Source: Takakia lepidozioides (Eukaryota; Streptophyta; Takakiopsida; Takakiales; Takakiaceae). Taken from it: a stretch of 64,000 nucleotides of DNA. The stretch covers positions 16,742,001 through 16,806,000 of the forward strand of contig CM060732.1 in the NCBI GenBank assembly GCA_030704615.1. The letters are read 5' to 3'. Below are positions 1-10,862 of the stretch, one piece after another; positions within the stretch are counted from its first letter, which is position 1, and each line of letters opens with the position of its first letter. The notes below the pieces were generated by a model. The model did no database searches. It was not told where the DNA came from and saw nothing but the letters and a program-made list of their open reading frames with translations. The position numbers and the translations under genes were made by a program.

Positions 1-59
1 GTGGACCGCAGGCGAAAAACTCTAAGTTGAGTGATTGATTAGACAAAAAAAACGCGAAA

Positions 60-1615
60 AATGAATCAAATTTGTTGATGAAGGGTCGATACGGGCGTCT
101 GTTGATGGATATTCGGCGCCGTTTTTCCATCCTGCAGATGATCTCTTTCGGCCACTCCCCCCGAGACGACTCCATCCGTGCGGCCTTGGATGGAAATACG
201 GCACCGTTTTTCCATTCGAGGGATGTTCTCTGTCGGCTAGATGTCGGCCTCTCCCCCCGAGACGACTTCATCCGACGGGCCTTGTCCTGAAATTCGGCGC
301 CGTTTTTCCATCCGGGGGATATTCTCTGTCGGCCAGGTGTCGGCCTCTCCCCCCGAGACGACTTCATCCGACGGGCCTCGAATGGAAATTCGGCGCCGTT
401 TTTCCATCCGAGGGATGTTCTCTGTCGGCCAGGTGTCGGCCTCTCCCCTCGAGACGACTTCATCCGAACGGCCTCGGATGGAAATTCGGCGCCGTTTTTC
501 CATCCGGGGGATGTTCTCTGTCGGCCAGGTGTCGGCCTCTCCCCCCGAGACGACTTCATCCGAACGGCCTCGGATGGAAATTCGGCGCCGTTTTTCCATC
601 CGAGGGATGTTCTCTGTCGGGCAGGTGTCGGCCTCTCCCCCCGAGACGACTTCATCCGAACGGCCTCGGATGGAAATTAGGCGCCGTTTTTCCATCCGAG
701 GGATGTTCTCTGTCGGCCAAGTGTCGGCCTCTCCCCCCGAGACGACTTTATCCGACGGGCCTCGAATGGAAATTCGGCGCCGTTTTTCCATCCGGGGGAT
801 GTTCTCTGTCGGGCAGGTGTCGTCCTCTCCCCACGAGACGACTTCATCCGAGCGGCCTCAGATGGAAATTCGGCGCCGTTTTTCCATGCGATGGATGTTC
901 TCTATCGGCCAGGTGTCGGCCTCTCCCCCCGAGACGACTTCATCCGACGTATGGAAATTCGGCGCCGTTTTTCCATGCGATGGATGTTCTCTGTCGGCCA
1001 GGTGTCGGCCTCTCCCCCCGAGACCACTTCATCCGAACGGCCTCGGATGGAAATTCGGCGCCATTTTTCCATCCGAGGGATGTTCTCTGTCGGGCAGGTG
1101 TCGTCCTCTCCCCATGAGACGACTTCATCCGAACGGCCTCGGATGGAAATTCGGCGCCGTTTTTCCATCCGATGGATGTTCTCTGTCGGCCAGGTGTGTC
1201 GGCCTCTCCCCACGAGACGACTTCATCCGAATGGCCTCGTATGGAAATTCGGCGCCGTTTTGCCATCCGGGGGATATTCTCTGTAGGCCAGGTGTCGGCC
1301 TCTACCCCCGAGACAACTTCATCCGAACGGCCTCATTGGAGATTCGGCGCCGTTTTTCCATCCAAGGGATGTTCTCTGTCGGCCAGGTGTCAGCCTCTCC
1401 TCCGAGACGACTTCATCTGACGGGCCTCGTATTGAAATTCGGCGCCATTTTTCCATCCGTGGGAAGTTCTCTGTCGGCCAGGTGTCGGCCTCTCCCCCGG
1501 GACAACTTCATCCGAACGGCCTCTAATGGAAATTCGGCGCCGTTTTTCCATCCGAGGGATATTCTCTGTCGGCCAGGTGTCGGTCTGTCCCCCTGAGACG
1601 ACTTCATCCGACATG
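60..1615. repeat. 96-bp satellite array, about 16 copies
   Basis: The block is a head-to-tail array of a 96-bp unit. Each unit holds a core with ATTCGGCGCCGTTTTTCC, then ATGTTCTCTGTCGGCCAGG, then GAGACGACTTCATCCGA. Copies differ by scattered substitutions and a few 1-3 base indels. Because 96 is a multiple of three, each unit translates to a 32-residue repeat and long ORFs stay open on both strands. This is a side effect of the period and I do not call these ORFs genes. The array ends abruptly near 1615, just before the MULE-like pseudogene. Confidence 0.93.
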
Positions 1616-1635
1616 TTGGTTCCCATTGTCACAAA

Positions 1636-3215
1636 TTGACAAGGGGTAACTCACGGGAGGCTGCCCTTGAGGCAGAGCAGCTCGTTCAGGAGGAGGTTAA
1701 GTTGAGACCTGGTGCCAAACCCAAACAGATACAGCTGCAGGCCGCCCATAAGATGGCATTGGCCAGAATTATGTCGGAAGACGGCTCCGACAGAGTTCCT
1801 CTCGATGAGAAGGAAATGGAGGCATTTCTGGAGTCGGTGTTCCACGTCTGTTCACCGAATGTCTGAAACCACATTGTCTCTTGCAAACAGAGAATTGGGC
1901 GTGGCTCGGATATGCACTCCATTCTAGAGGTGAAGCGACGATGTGGATATGACTACATTCATGGAAGTAGATTTCCAGGACAAGGGACTGAGGCAGATCA
2001 CTGTTTCGTATTCAAAATGTCAACGTGTGGGCCTGGCAGTGGCGTCGAACTGATCCACCGGATGATGAGTGGGGACCTGTCAAACAGTTGGGTCATGTTC
2101 GATCATATCAAGCGAATTACAAATCACCAGTGGGTGACAATGGGTGCACATGTCTACGACACCCACTGCAGGATGCTAATGACAATTATTATTTGTGAGA
2201 TGAAAGGAGAGGACACACAATCGGAGATGCTTCTTTGGCAGGGAATAAACGAACAGATGGCCATGGCAGGATTTCTTCCTCCCAATTTTCGTGGTTTCAT
2301 GGCAGACAACGCACAAGCAAATTGGGCTGCCATCCGAAGGGTGTACGGGGAAGACCCCAATGTTCCGATGAAAAGCAAGGAGAGATCTTGTGGGTTCCAT
2401 TTTCTGCAGAGCTTGTCGCAGTACACAACCAGGCTCGTGGCGCCAGATTTCAGAGAGGAGCACCGTTCCATGTGTCTTGCGTGGAAGTGTGCTCCCACCT
2501 TGGATGATGCAGAGACACAGTTTGCATGTATACGGGCTTGGTGAACAACGTCAGGTGCTATAAAGAAATCAGACGAAGGAGCAATGGTCAGGTAGCTAGC
2601 ATGGTGGCATTATTGTTTCCTCCAGTTCGGCGACTATATGCGGGAGGTGAGTTGGACAAATTTGCGTCCCGTTGAATATTATGCTAGCTACTCATTATTT
2701 GTAATTTGCTTGTAACCTGAACATGTGCATGTGCAGGAAATGTGTCTCGACTCCGACACCGACCTGTCGACAACAAACATGGCCGAATCAATACATTCTT
2801 CCTGGCGTGCCTCCTCTGCGGCGCATCTGGTGGACATCCTCACTGCCACAACGGAGGACATTGTCAGGTCAATTATGTAGCAATGCAGGTACAACGAGTT
2901 CTTGAAATGGAAACAGTGGGGCTTGGGGCCGGACAGGTAGGAAATGCTGATGCAGACTGCCTCCAGATCGAAGAATCCTTGCAAGTGGGCGACAGCCTTG
3001 CGAGAGGGCCTTCGGGGCACGCCATTGCTTCGAAGTGGCCAACACTTGAAAGGAGATGTTCACACCCGTCCAGTGAGACAAAGACTTGACGAGGCACCTG
3101 GCGGAGAAGAGGATTCATGGCGAGCTGACAAGAATATTCGCACGCTCCCTCGTGGTCCCGTGATGTTGCCCGCGGAGGTCTCGTCGAGCACCGCAAGTCC
3201 GATGTCTGAGAAAAT
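1636..3215 (+). pseudogene. MULE-like transposase, copy 1, degenerate
   Basis: Fragments of a Mutator-like transposase. The long piece at 1912-2544 holds probable catalytic acidic residues in YDTH (about 2157) and MADNAQANW (about 2299), followed by a conserved C/H segment around CGFHFLQ. After a GT-AG intron (about 2646-2736) the frame resumes with TTNMAESIHSSW near 2775, which matches the NxxExxN region holding the third catalytic residue of MULEs. The family call is by motif pattern. A second copy at 62.3-63.2 kb shares sequence and the intron position. Compared with that copy, this one has TGG to TGA near 2541, CAG to TAG at about 2878 and GAG to TAG near 2938. The C-terminal part fades out at about 3210. 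It is not expected to be functional. Confidence 0.72.
2646..2736 (+). other. Spliceosomal intron in MULE-like copy 1
   Basis: The donor GGGAG/GTGAGT and the acceptor GTGCAG/GAAATG bracket a 91-bp insertion. Removing it joins the two conserved blocks of the transposase. The paralogue has an intron at the identical position (62666-62747), which supports a real intron in the ancestral transposase. Confidence 0.65.
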
Positions 3216-3269
3216 GGCGCCGAATCTCCAGTTACATGGCCCAAGAACTGCCCAACATCTGTGCAATCC

Positions 3270-3480
3270 CCGGCACCATGTACCGAAATTCGGCGCCACA
3301 TTTCCAAATTTTGGGCTTACACACCTGCCATGTTGGGACCTATAGCCGCGAAATTCGGCACCATTTTTCGCCGGAGACACTTATTACCGCGAAATACGTC
3401 GCAGCTTTCTCCGGTTGCGGAACCTATTACAGCGAAATTCGGCGCCATTTTTGCAGATGTCGCTCGAAATTCGCATGAGC
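3270..3480. repeat. Spaced GAAATTCGGCRCCA motifs
   Basis: The motif GAAATTCGGCGCC or a close variant occurs near 3285, 3351 and 3433, with a related GAAATACGTCGC near 3391. The same core is the centre of the 96-bp satellite unit at the left end of the window. The spacing here is irregular and no ORF is supported. The block ends beside a CATGAGCGG motif that also occurs in the termini of the MITE at 50.9 kb. Confidence 0.5.
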
Positions 3481-3636
3481 GGAAGACGAAATATCATGAG
3501 CACGGCTCTCAAAACTACAATTTTTACTTCAAACAATGAATATTATATTGGTTTTTTCTGACACATTCCATTAAAAATAATATTTTTTTAAATGTTTTCT
3601 ATTTCCAAAATTTGTACTTCTGCTCATAAAAACTGA

Positions 3637-4721
3637 TTGTCTTGCTACTCCGCTCATGCCGCTCATGCTCATGAAATAGCTAACCTCCCTGGGAACTCGT
3701 GGTGGAGATGGTTCAAGCGACGTCATCCTGATATATCTTTGCGCTCTGCTCAAGGTTTGGAGGTAAGTAGAGCAAAAGCTATAAATGTTGAAAATGGTCA
3801 ATCTTTCTATGCCAACCTACAAGGCATGTATGATCTCCATAAATATCCCCCATCACAAATCTGGAATTGTGATGAAACGGGAGTGCAAGCTGGTCGCACA
3901 AGTGGAGCAAAGGTATTGGCAAAGAAGGGCACACATTATGTGTATGGTATCGCACCTCAAAGCAGAGAATGGATGTTTGTACTTGTATGCGTAAACGCAG
4001 CAGGTCTCTCCATACCGAACTTTTATATCTTCAAAGGCAGACAGAAAAGGAAGAATCACATTGCAAAATGTGAGCCAGGGTCTCTTATGGCAATGCAAGA
4101 CAAAGCATGGATTAACAAGTCATTATTCACTTGCTGGCTAGACCACTTCCAGAAGCACGCACAAAGAATTTCACCTACCAACCGACATCTACTAATTTTG
4201 GATGGGCATGGATCTCATGTTTCAAAAGAAGCAGTCTTGAAAGCACAAAGAATGGGTTTGGATATGGTCACATTACCTGCTCACACAAGCCATGTGCTCC
4301 GGCCCCTTGATGTGGCATGCTTTGGTCCCTTCAAGAAGACATTCAGGAAAACTCGAGATGAAGCGACAATGCGCAGAAATGACAGCTATGCAGAAAAAGA
4401 ACATCTTGCGGAGTGGCCAGCAAAGGCTTCAGGTTAGTACTTATAAAACACAACATCACAAAATGATTTGCAAAAGTTGGAATCTAGCCATACAATGCAA
4501 GGGCAATGGACAAGCATTATGGACCTTCAAGAGCATTCGCATCAACCCCAAGCCTTGATGAGGGTTCTGAAACAGAAAGTGGGGGTGACTCTCAAAGTGA
4601 AGAGGACGATGAGCCAGACATCACTATTGAAGACATTAGGGAAGAAGAAAATGAGAATGCAAATGGCTACGCCTGCCATTACTTTGTGGACATTGCTGAC
4701 CCAAAAAGTCAGGAGGAATAG
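3637..4721 (+). pseudogene. pogo/Tigger-like (DDE_1) transposase pseudogene
   Basis: The frame from 3637 encodes part of a CENP-B-type helix-turn-helix (around NSWWRWFKRRHPDIS), then the catalytic domain of pogo-group Tc1/mariner transposases. It carries NCDETGV (first acid, about 3865), LILDGHGSHVS (second, about 4195) and HVLRPLDVACFGPFK (third, about 4290-4330). The frame breaks near 4437. The C-terminal part continues one frame over and contains two stops, TGA at 4464-4466 and TAG at 4485-4487, inside what would be the conserved GF...GIWP segment of the family. The second stop fits TGG to TAG. An acidic Ser/Glu-rich tail follows to 4721. The N-terminal DNA-binding half is mostly missing, probably because of a CATGAGC-rich insertion at about 3475-3680. 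It is a dead copy. Confidence 0.85.
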
Positions 4722-6108
4722 CACAATGATGAAGATGAAATCATGAACAACACAATGAAGACATGCATCAACAGGAAGGAATCAACAAGTTTTTGCCACT
4801 CCCTCAAGTGCTGAGTTTCGGGTGCCCGTCAATTCCCCATAAATCGATGACGTAGCCCGGCTCAGGCATGAGTTCCCCGGAATTCGGATTCAAGTAGAAA
4901 TTGGCCCAAATGGAAAGCTATGCATGTAGATTGGTTAGAATGCTTCCAAATTTTTTATGGTAGTGAGTTTCCACGCAAGGAACAATATGACTAGAGGACT
5001 TGACATTGTGATGAAAATTTGGACACATTTGAGGCAGATTTGGGGTCAATTAATGGAGACCATTTTTGACCCACCAATTTTCCCATACAAAGCAACGCTC
5101 ATGTGGTTTTGGAATTTGGTTTTGGAATTTTGGCCCAAGGTGCTCTACATGCCAGGCAATTAGAATTTGGGTATGTTGTATCAATGAAAAATCATTTTGC
5201 CAGGCCAATTGCTTGGTCAAACCATTTCTTCACTCCTAAACTAGAGCACAGTAAACATTTACAGCTTGCATTTTTGTTATAATTTTTGTAATGACACGGT
5301 GAAATCACTTGAAATTTTTACAGTAGGTTCCTGAAGTATGTAGGATTACTTTCATACGGTTCATCCCCCTGGATGTTTGTCAAATGTGAGATATGCCCTC
5401 AAACATGAGGGCATGTTCCGTTTTGGAATAGGCCCACCAAAAACAGGCTCGTCCATTAGGGGTTAAAGTACCACTAAGCAAGTGGGGACCACAATCTTGT
5501 ACATGACATATTTAGGTTCAAGGAAGTTTTTGTGACAGGATATATATTTTTTTGACTTTCACTGTGATAGACAACTTTGAAAAAATGCCTTTCACATGAC
5601 AGGTTGAGAATTTTTTTGCCTTTCACACAACCATATCATATGAAATTAAAATTAAAAATGATAGAGAAGTGTGAACTTCTTAGTACAATTAGTCCAAAGA
5701 AAGAACCCTTCGGTTTCTCATGTTGCGCCACACCTCGAACACTGCCCTCCAATCCATATTCTCCAACTTGATCCCACACAATGACATATGCATCAAAGCG
5801 TCCAAAGTATCCAACTTCAAGCAAGACCGCAAATGGCTTTTGATAGCATGGGGCCAGTCATTGTTGCAAGAAAGCCCACTTTGCTATTTTTTGCAAGTTT
5901 TCGACGACCAAAAGTACTTGAAAATTCATCTCTCCCACACCGCAAGTCCCAAAATTATGAGACCAAGCCGGTGCACCCCTCCTCATTGAGGGCTTTCTAA
6001 TGGTACCAAACACCAGGGCTGGGGCCCGCGGTTTGGGAGATCTCAACGATAACACAAAACACAACAAACTGTCTTTCTTCTATATTACTATTATTCTGTG
6101 TCAAGAAT
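4722..6108. other. No gene recognised
   Basis: AT-rich sequence with many stops in all frames. I see no domain, no convincing splice-linked exons and no clear repeat structure. Short ORFs near 5577-6067 have no recognisable motif. Confidence 0.6.
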
Positions 6109-6180
6109 TGTGGAGTAGTCTAGTGGTATGGAGGTACTTGTGGTGTATAGGTGGTCTTGAGTTCAAATCTGTGCAATGAA
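6109..6180 (+). repeat. tRNA-like sequence (SINE head?), plus strand
   Basis: An A box (TAGTCTAGTGG, 6116-6126) and a B box (GTTCAAATC, 6161-6169) are spaced as in a tRNA gene, giving internal RNA polymerase III promoter elements. The acceptor and T-arm stems pair poorly, so this is a decayed tRNA or the tRNA-derived head of a SINE rather than a working tRNA. A related copy faces it about 45 bp downstream. Confidence 0.5.
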
Positions 6181-6214
6181 ATACATGTTTTTTCGAAGTT
6201 TTTGAAAAACTCAA

Positions 6215-6285
6215 GATTGCATGGTGATTTGAACCCACGATGGATGTCACGACAATGCTAATCCTTACCACTATGCTACCCTCTT
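6215..6285 (-). repeat. tRNA-like sequence, minus strand
   Basis: On the minus strand there is an A box TAGCATAGTGG (6268-6278) and a B box GTTCAAATC (6226-6234). It is clearly related to the plus-strand tRNA-like unit, with the same GGTTCAAATC neighbourhood and a following TGCAAT. Stem pairing is incomplete. Together the two form a convergent inverted pair. Confidence 0.5.
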
Positions 6286-6403
6286 AATCATGATAATCCC
6301 TTGTTGTAGACTTATATTTAAGGTATTGTTTACCCCCCTATGTGTGTATAATGTTGTACATGGGGGTGGTGGTTGGTACAGGTTGGCTGGGATGCACCCC
6401 CTA

Positions 6404-7515
6404 GGCAAGATTGCGGGGCCGTTATCGGATCTCTTGCGTAAGTCTAAGATGTGAGTGTGGAACACCTTTTGTGGCCAAGCATTTGCCGAGTTGAAGCAGC
6501 GGATGGCTAAAGCTCCAGTCTCGAAAATTCCGGAGTTTGACCGTCCGTTTGAGATTCACACAGACGCGTCGGACTTCGTAAATGGGGTTCTGATGCAGGA
6601 TGTGCGTTCAGTGGCTTACAAAAGTAAGAAACGGAACGAGGTTGAAAGGAGGTGGCCTACGCACGAAAAGGAAATGAAGGCGGTGGTTCATTGCCTTGAA
6701 CTTTGGTGCCACTATGTTGGTTCCAACCCGGTGAAGGTGTTCACGGACAATGTCACGGTGAAGTATTTTGCAACGCAACCAAAGTTGTCTCCAAAGCAAA
6801 TTAGGTGGCAAGATACATCAACATTGTTCGATGTGAATGTCCAGTACAAGCTGGAACGAGACAATGTAGTGGCCGATGCATTAAGCCGAAAGCAGCAACT
6901 CATGTTGGTGTACAAGGAGGAAACGGAGTTACAAAGGAAGATACGAATGGCTTATCGGAAAGACTTGTTGGCAAAGAGTCTAGGGGCTAAGTTGCAATTC
7001 CATTTGCAGAATGCACTGCTTCGGTACAAACAAAAACGTCTCTATGTGCCGAAGGGAGGGCTCAGAGAAAGTTTCCTAAGGGAATGTCATGATGGCCCGC
7101 TTGCAGACCACGGTGGGGCCAAGCGCACCGCGACACTCTTAAAGAAGGAGTATTTCTGGCCCAAACTAAGGGAAGAGACCGAGGAGTATGTTAAGACATG
7201 CACCACATGCCAACACAACCGGAGTGAGTACAAGAAGCAAGCGGGGCTGTTACAACCGTTGCCGATTCCTGAAGGGCCTTGGGAGAGTGTCTCAATGGAT
7301 TTCATTACGAGCTTGCCATTGTCAAAGGACTATGATGCAATCATGGTGGTGGTGGTGGATAGGTTCAGTAAAATGACCCATTTCATCCCCACCAAGGAGA
7401 CGACAACGGCACATGAAACTGGACTACTTTTCTTCGCCCTTGTTTTCAAGCTTCATGGACTCCCGAAGGATATTGTCTTGGATCGCGATCCAAAGTTTAC
7501 AAGTAAGTTTTGGAG
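6404..7515 (+). pseudogene. Chromoviral Ty3/gypsy element C: RNase H and integrase N-terminus
   Basis: This is a 5'-truncated copy of the same family as element B. It begins abruptly in the segment following RT (GPLSDLLR), with TGG to TGA just before VWNTFCGQAF compared with element B. RNase H is recognisable by HTDASDF and FTDNVTVKYF. The integrase zinc-binding region follows (HDGPLADHGGAKRT, then TCTTCQ), and the first two core acids lie in SMDFITS and LDRDPKFTSKFW. Homology on this strand stops after KFWR near 7515, because the following segment is inverted. No RT, protease or gag lies upstream. Confidence 0.88.
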
Positions 7516-8140
7516 AATAAAACTTGATGTCAAGTTGGACGCGCTTCATCCTTGAAGTACGGCTTCAAAAGCGAGAAATGGAACACAGGGTGTACTTTGC
7601 TTTCCGCCGGTAGCTCCAACTCGTAAATGTCCTCATTCATAACCTTCCAAATGCAAAAAGGTCCCGCATACGGAGGCACAAACTTCGAACTCACTTCCGG
7701 AGGTAGTCGAAAATTCTTAATGTTCAACCAGACCTCCATGTCTGCTTCAAACATAACCTCCCTCCGACTTTGATTTGCCTGCAATTCATAGCGCTTTCTA
7801 GCCTTGGCGATGTTGGCTTTTGCAAGCTCCAACAAACACTTGCGTTCCTCCACCACCGCCATTGCGGCTGAAACCTTCTCGCCATCCTCTTCGGTCCCAT
7901 CCTTTGTCGTTTGGGCGGCCCAAGTCGTAGGCACCAAAGGTGCTTTCTCGTAGACCACTGGGAAGGGAGAAGCCCCCGTTGCGGAGTGTTCTGCGTTATT
8001 ATAACAGACCTTAGCCGTATCCAAGTGATCTACCCAATCTGCTTGGTCTGCCGAAACATAATTTCGCAAGAGTTGCTTCAACACGGAATTCACCCTTTCC
8101 GTTTGGCCGTCTGTCATAGGTCGTAAGGCCATGCTCATTT
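7516..8140 (-). pseudogene. Element C: inverted integrase C-terminal segment
   Basis: Read on the minus strand, this is the direct continuation of the integrase. It has TDGQTERVNSVLKQ with the catalytic Glu, then YNNAEHSATGASPF, the LNIKNFRLPPEVS segment, and HPVFHFSLLKPYF. Element B has the same order without inversion. The left end corresponds to the HQVL segment after KPYF and the right end to MSTAFRPTTDGQ. About 11 codons of the uninverted sequence (AFWKKMGTRLK in element B) are not found at either junction. Confidence 0.88.
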
Positions 8141-8340
8141 GTGTTGTTGGGTCATGAAAATGAACCCGAGTATAAGGTGGAGGCAGTGCTTAAGTCAAGG
8201 AGGTTCCAGAACTTAGAAATAGAGTATATCGTGAAATGGAAATGCTACCATCAAGTAGAGGCAACTTGGATGCGTGCCTCAGAAATGGGAAACGCACCCG
8301 AGGTGGTGGCAGCTTTCAGATGACAACCTCAAAAGCGGAA
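8141..8340 (+). pseudogene. Element C: chromodomain
   Basis: The frame returns to the plus strand with LLGHENEPEYKVE and IVKWKCYHQVEATWMRASEM, matching the integrase-linked chromodomain of element B (LVKWKGYHHVEASW). Chromodomains of chromoviruses bind modified histones and bias integration. The ORF ends TGA after AAFR. A purine tract follows. Confidence 0.85.
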
Positions 8341-8370
8341 GAAGCATTGATGTGGACATCAACCTTAGAT

Positions 8371-8384
8371 GGTGGGGGGGAGAA
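8371..8384 (+). promoter_or_regulatory. Polypurine tract of element C
   Basis: GGTGGGGGGGAGAA directly precedes TGCATGTTTAG. The equivalent tract and start (GGGGAGGAAA, then TGCATGCTTAG) occur in element B, so this is the plus-strand primer site and defines the LTR start. Confidence 0.75.
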
Positions 8385-8840
8385 TGCATGTTTAGTCCGG
8401 TTTAGCTATGATTAATGTAATCTTACTCCTCCCGCTAAGATGCAACGAGTTCCTACCTCGTCTACCACTGTCATCTGCCTATGACAGTCCACGAGTACAC
8501 CTGCCAGTCTGAACTACGACTCACTGTATTGCTACGAAGGTTAGTGTTCGTTCGGCTGCTCGCCCACTCGGTCCTCCCGCCAGAATCATGTCAGAGCCTG
8601 ATGGATCAGCTCGTCTAGCACGTCTACACAAGGACGATTGTCGTTGGGTTTTCTACTGTTTTCTATCAGGGCCACGACGTATCCTAGCGCTTCGATATAG
8701 TAGAGCCAGCAGCCATGTTCGTTACTAGTGTAATGAACGAGAGCCACGATAGGGGAATGCTAGATCATGAGCAGTGCTCACGTGAGCGGTGGCTGCCTCA
8801 GGGTTTTTTTTATAAAGGGTACTGTACTTATTTCCGCGTA
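8385..8840 (+). repeat. 3' LTR of element C (right end uncertain)
   Basis: It starts TGCATGTTTAGTCCGGTTTAG right after the polypurine tract. Only the first 25-30 bases resemble the LTR of element B. A TATA-like TTTATAAAGG near 8808 could be the U3 promoter. I cannot place the right end because no 5' LTR is present for comparison. Confidence 0.5.
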
Positions 8841-10516
8841 TGGCACCTATAACCGCTGGTGGGATTTCCCTGAAGGCATGCAAACTGTCGGCTGGACCGA
8901 CATTTTATCAACGACTACATCACATGGTCGAAGATAAAATCAATTACCGTGGCTATGGTGGTCCAGTGAATCTCCTCCTCCGACAACCCATGGAGGATCA
9001 TAACAGTCTTGGGGGGGGTGAAGTTAGGGCAGACGGAGCATGATTGCATGCTTGGCCATGGAGCTTCAGCTACCCTACAAGAATGCTACTTTCTTGTTAG
9101 TGATCCCTACAAATTGAACATATGTTCGATATGCCGGCTGCCAGCTAGCATGGATACAACACGCAGACCGAAGTCCCGCTTTTACAAAAGGGGCAAGCAC
9201 CGTGCAAATTCAAATTCCCTATGCCTACAAAGTGGAATCCTCAACCTCCCTCCTGGTATAACCATGCGGTTTACTACAAGTTGCGAGTTCACCTTCTAGC
9301 TCCCCATTACCTGCGCGGCCCTGCTTTCGTAGAACGTATCGTCCACATCATCCTCCCTCGGGGAGGCCACTTCCAAATATTCCGGAGATACGTGCAAAAG
9401 AATATAGAGTACAATATATTCTTGGTTGATAAAATTTATAAAACAATTACAAATAAATATGGGTACCAATAAATCCTGGTTTCAAATTTTAAATTAATAT
9501 AGAGTGTGAAATATAGAAGTTTTTTATTTTATTTTTACAACTACCAATAGGGTCCTGATAAATACCTGGGACACGTGTCGTCTAATTACTGGTTTATCAA
9601 GTGGGCTATCAGGTTTGGGGGGGGGGGGGGGGGGGGTACATATGTTTGTATGTAGGTAAGGGCTCTATCTGCCCACCGCGATATCGCGGGATCAAATCTC
9701 TTTGCGTCGTTTTTTTTCTCTGCCTCGTGCACCAAGCCCTATCGTCCTCAATTCCCCGCTGCTGCGCTCCTCGTCCTCCTCGCTGTTGCTCCCATCTCCT
9801 GATGCGCAGCTTTTCCTCGCTGATGCTCACCGTCGATAACTCCAACCAGGCTAAGTCTCTAGAATCCATTCAGGTGGCGATGTAAAGAAGTTTGACCATC
9901 CTGCAAATGTGGGCTTTTGGCTCCTATTGGTATTCTTCCTGATGTTTAATGGTCTTCTTAAACTATTTCTCGAAATCCAGGGGGCACCTTAAATTCAAGT
10001 ATGATGCAACAGATAGTAAATAGATAGACATAGATTCAATTATTAGTCGGTTACTATGACTTTTGCGAAAGCTCAAAATGTTTATAGTTTGAATACTATT
10101 GATGCCCAATCTTTGGACGAATTTGTTTTGACCAAGTAATAATTATTTTTTATTGGAAAAATATTAATTATCTTATTTTTTAACATAGCGTGCCTAAAAT
10201 ATGCTAGCATCAGAAAATTATAATTAGTATAGCCTGCCAGAAAATATATCATTTTATAAATTTATGTAAATATAGGGTGGCCGATAAAGACCAAAATTAA
10301 AAAAAGACCAAAATTAAAACAATACCCCCTGTAAAATACCTTTTTTCGCACGTGATACCTAAAAGATATAAGGAGTGACCTTCCCGAGCATCCTCCATGA
10401 CCTCCGTCTGATTGACGATGTCCTCTGTGTCGTCAAGTGGGTTCTCGACAACCATTTTCTTCATCTTCCCCTGTCCATTGTTCAAACAGATGGGTCAGTT
10501 CCTAAAGTGCAGAGAT
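8841..10516. other. No gene recognised; contains a 20-base G run
   Basis: No ORF with recognisable domains. A homopolymer of 20 G lies at 9617-9636. The region after 9900 is AT-rich. ORFs around 9601-9885 are low-complexity. Confidence 0.55.
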
Positions 10517-10862
10517 GGTGTGCAGTGCCGCACACCACTTTCTACAATGTTTTGAACCCCCACAAGCAACCTCCATTCCTACCCTTCCGATCTAAGCATA
10601 CATTAAGAGGGAGATTAAATGGTGTGCGGCGCCGCACACCTTCTCAGCATCCATTTTTCCTCCCTTCAACACTCCATGGAACCTTGAACATGACCTTCAT
10701 GGGGTCTCGAACTATGTGCTTTTCAAATGGCACAAATGGTGTGCGGTGCCGCACACCCTTTCAGCAGGGACACCACCGCACACCCTTTCATGCCTCCAGC
10801 CCTACCCTTCCTGTCTAAGCGCACATTTAGATAGAGGTTGAGGGTGTGCGGCACCGCACACC
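10517..10862. repeat. Four spaced copies of a 20-bp palindrome
   Basis: Palindromes of the form GGTGTGCGGYGCCGCACACC lie at 10517-10536 (one mismatch), 10621-10640, 10738-10757 and 10843-10862. A half copy sits near 10776. Spacing is 104, 117 and 105 bp. Flanks are also related (for example CCTACCCTTCC..TCTAAGC and ACTCCATGGA), so this is a diverged tandem repeat of about 105 bp built around a palindrome. Confidence 0.85.

Noticed and set aside
237-1632. Several long ORFs on both strands over the left-end satellite
   Set aside because: They arise from the 96-bp period being a multiple of three; no start context, domain or codon bias separates them from the repeat.
4432-4487. An intron between the two parts of the pogo-like transposase
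   Set aside because: The conserved C-terminal segment continues directly in another frame, so a frameshift plus two stops explains it better.
6109-6180. A functional tRNA gene
   Set aside because: A and B boxes are good but acceptor and T-arm stems do not pair well.
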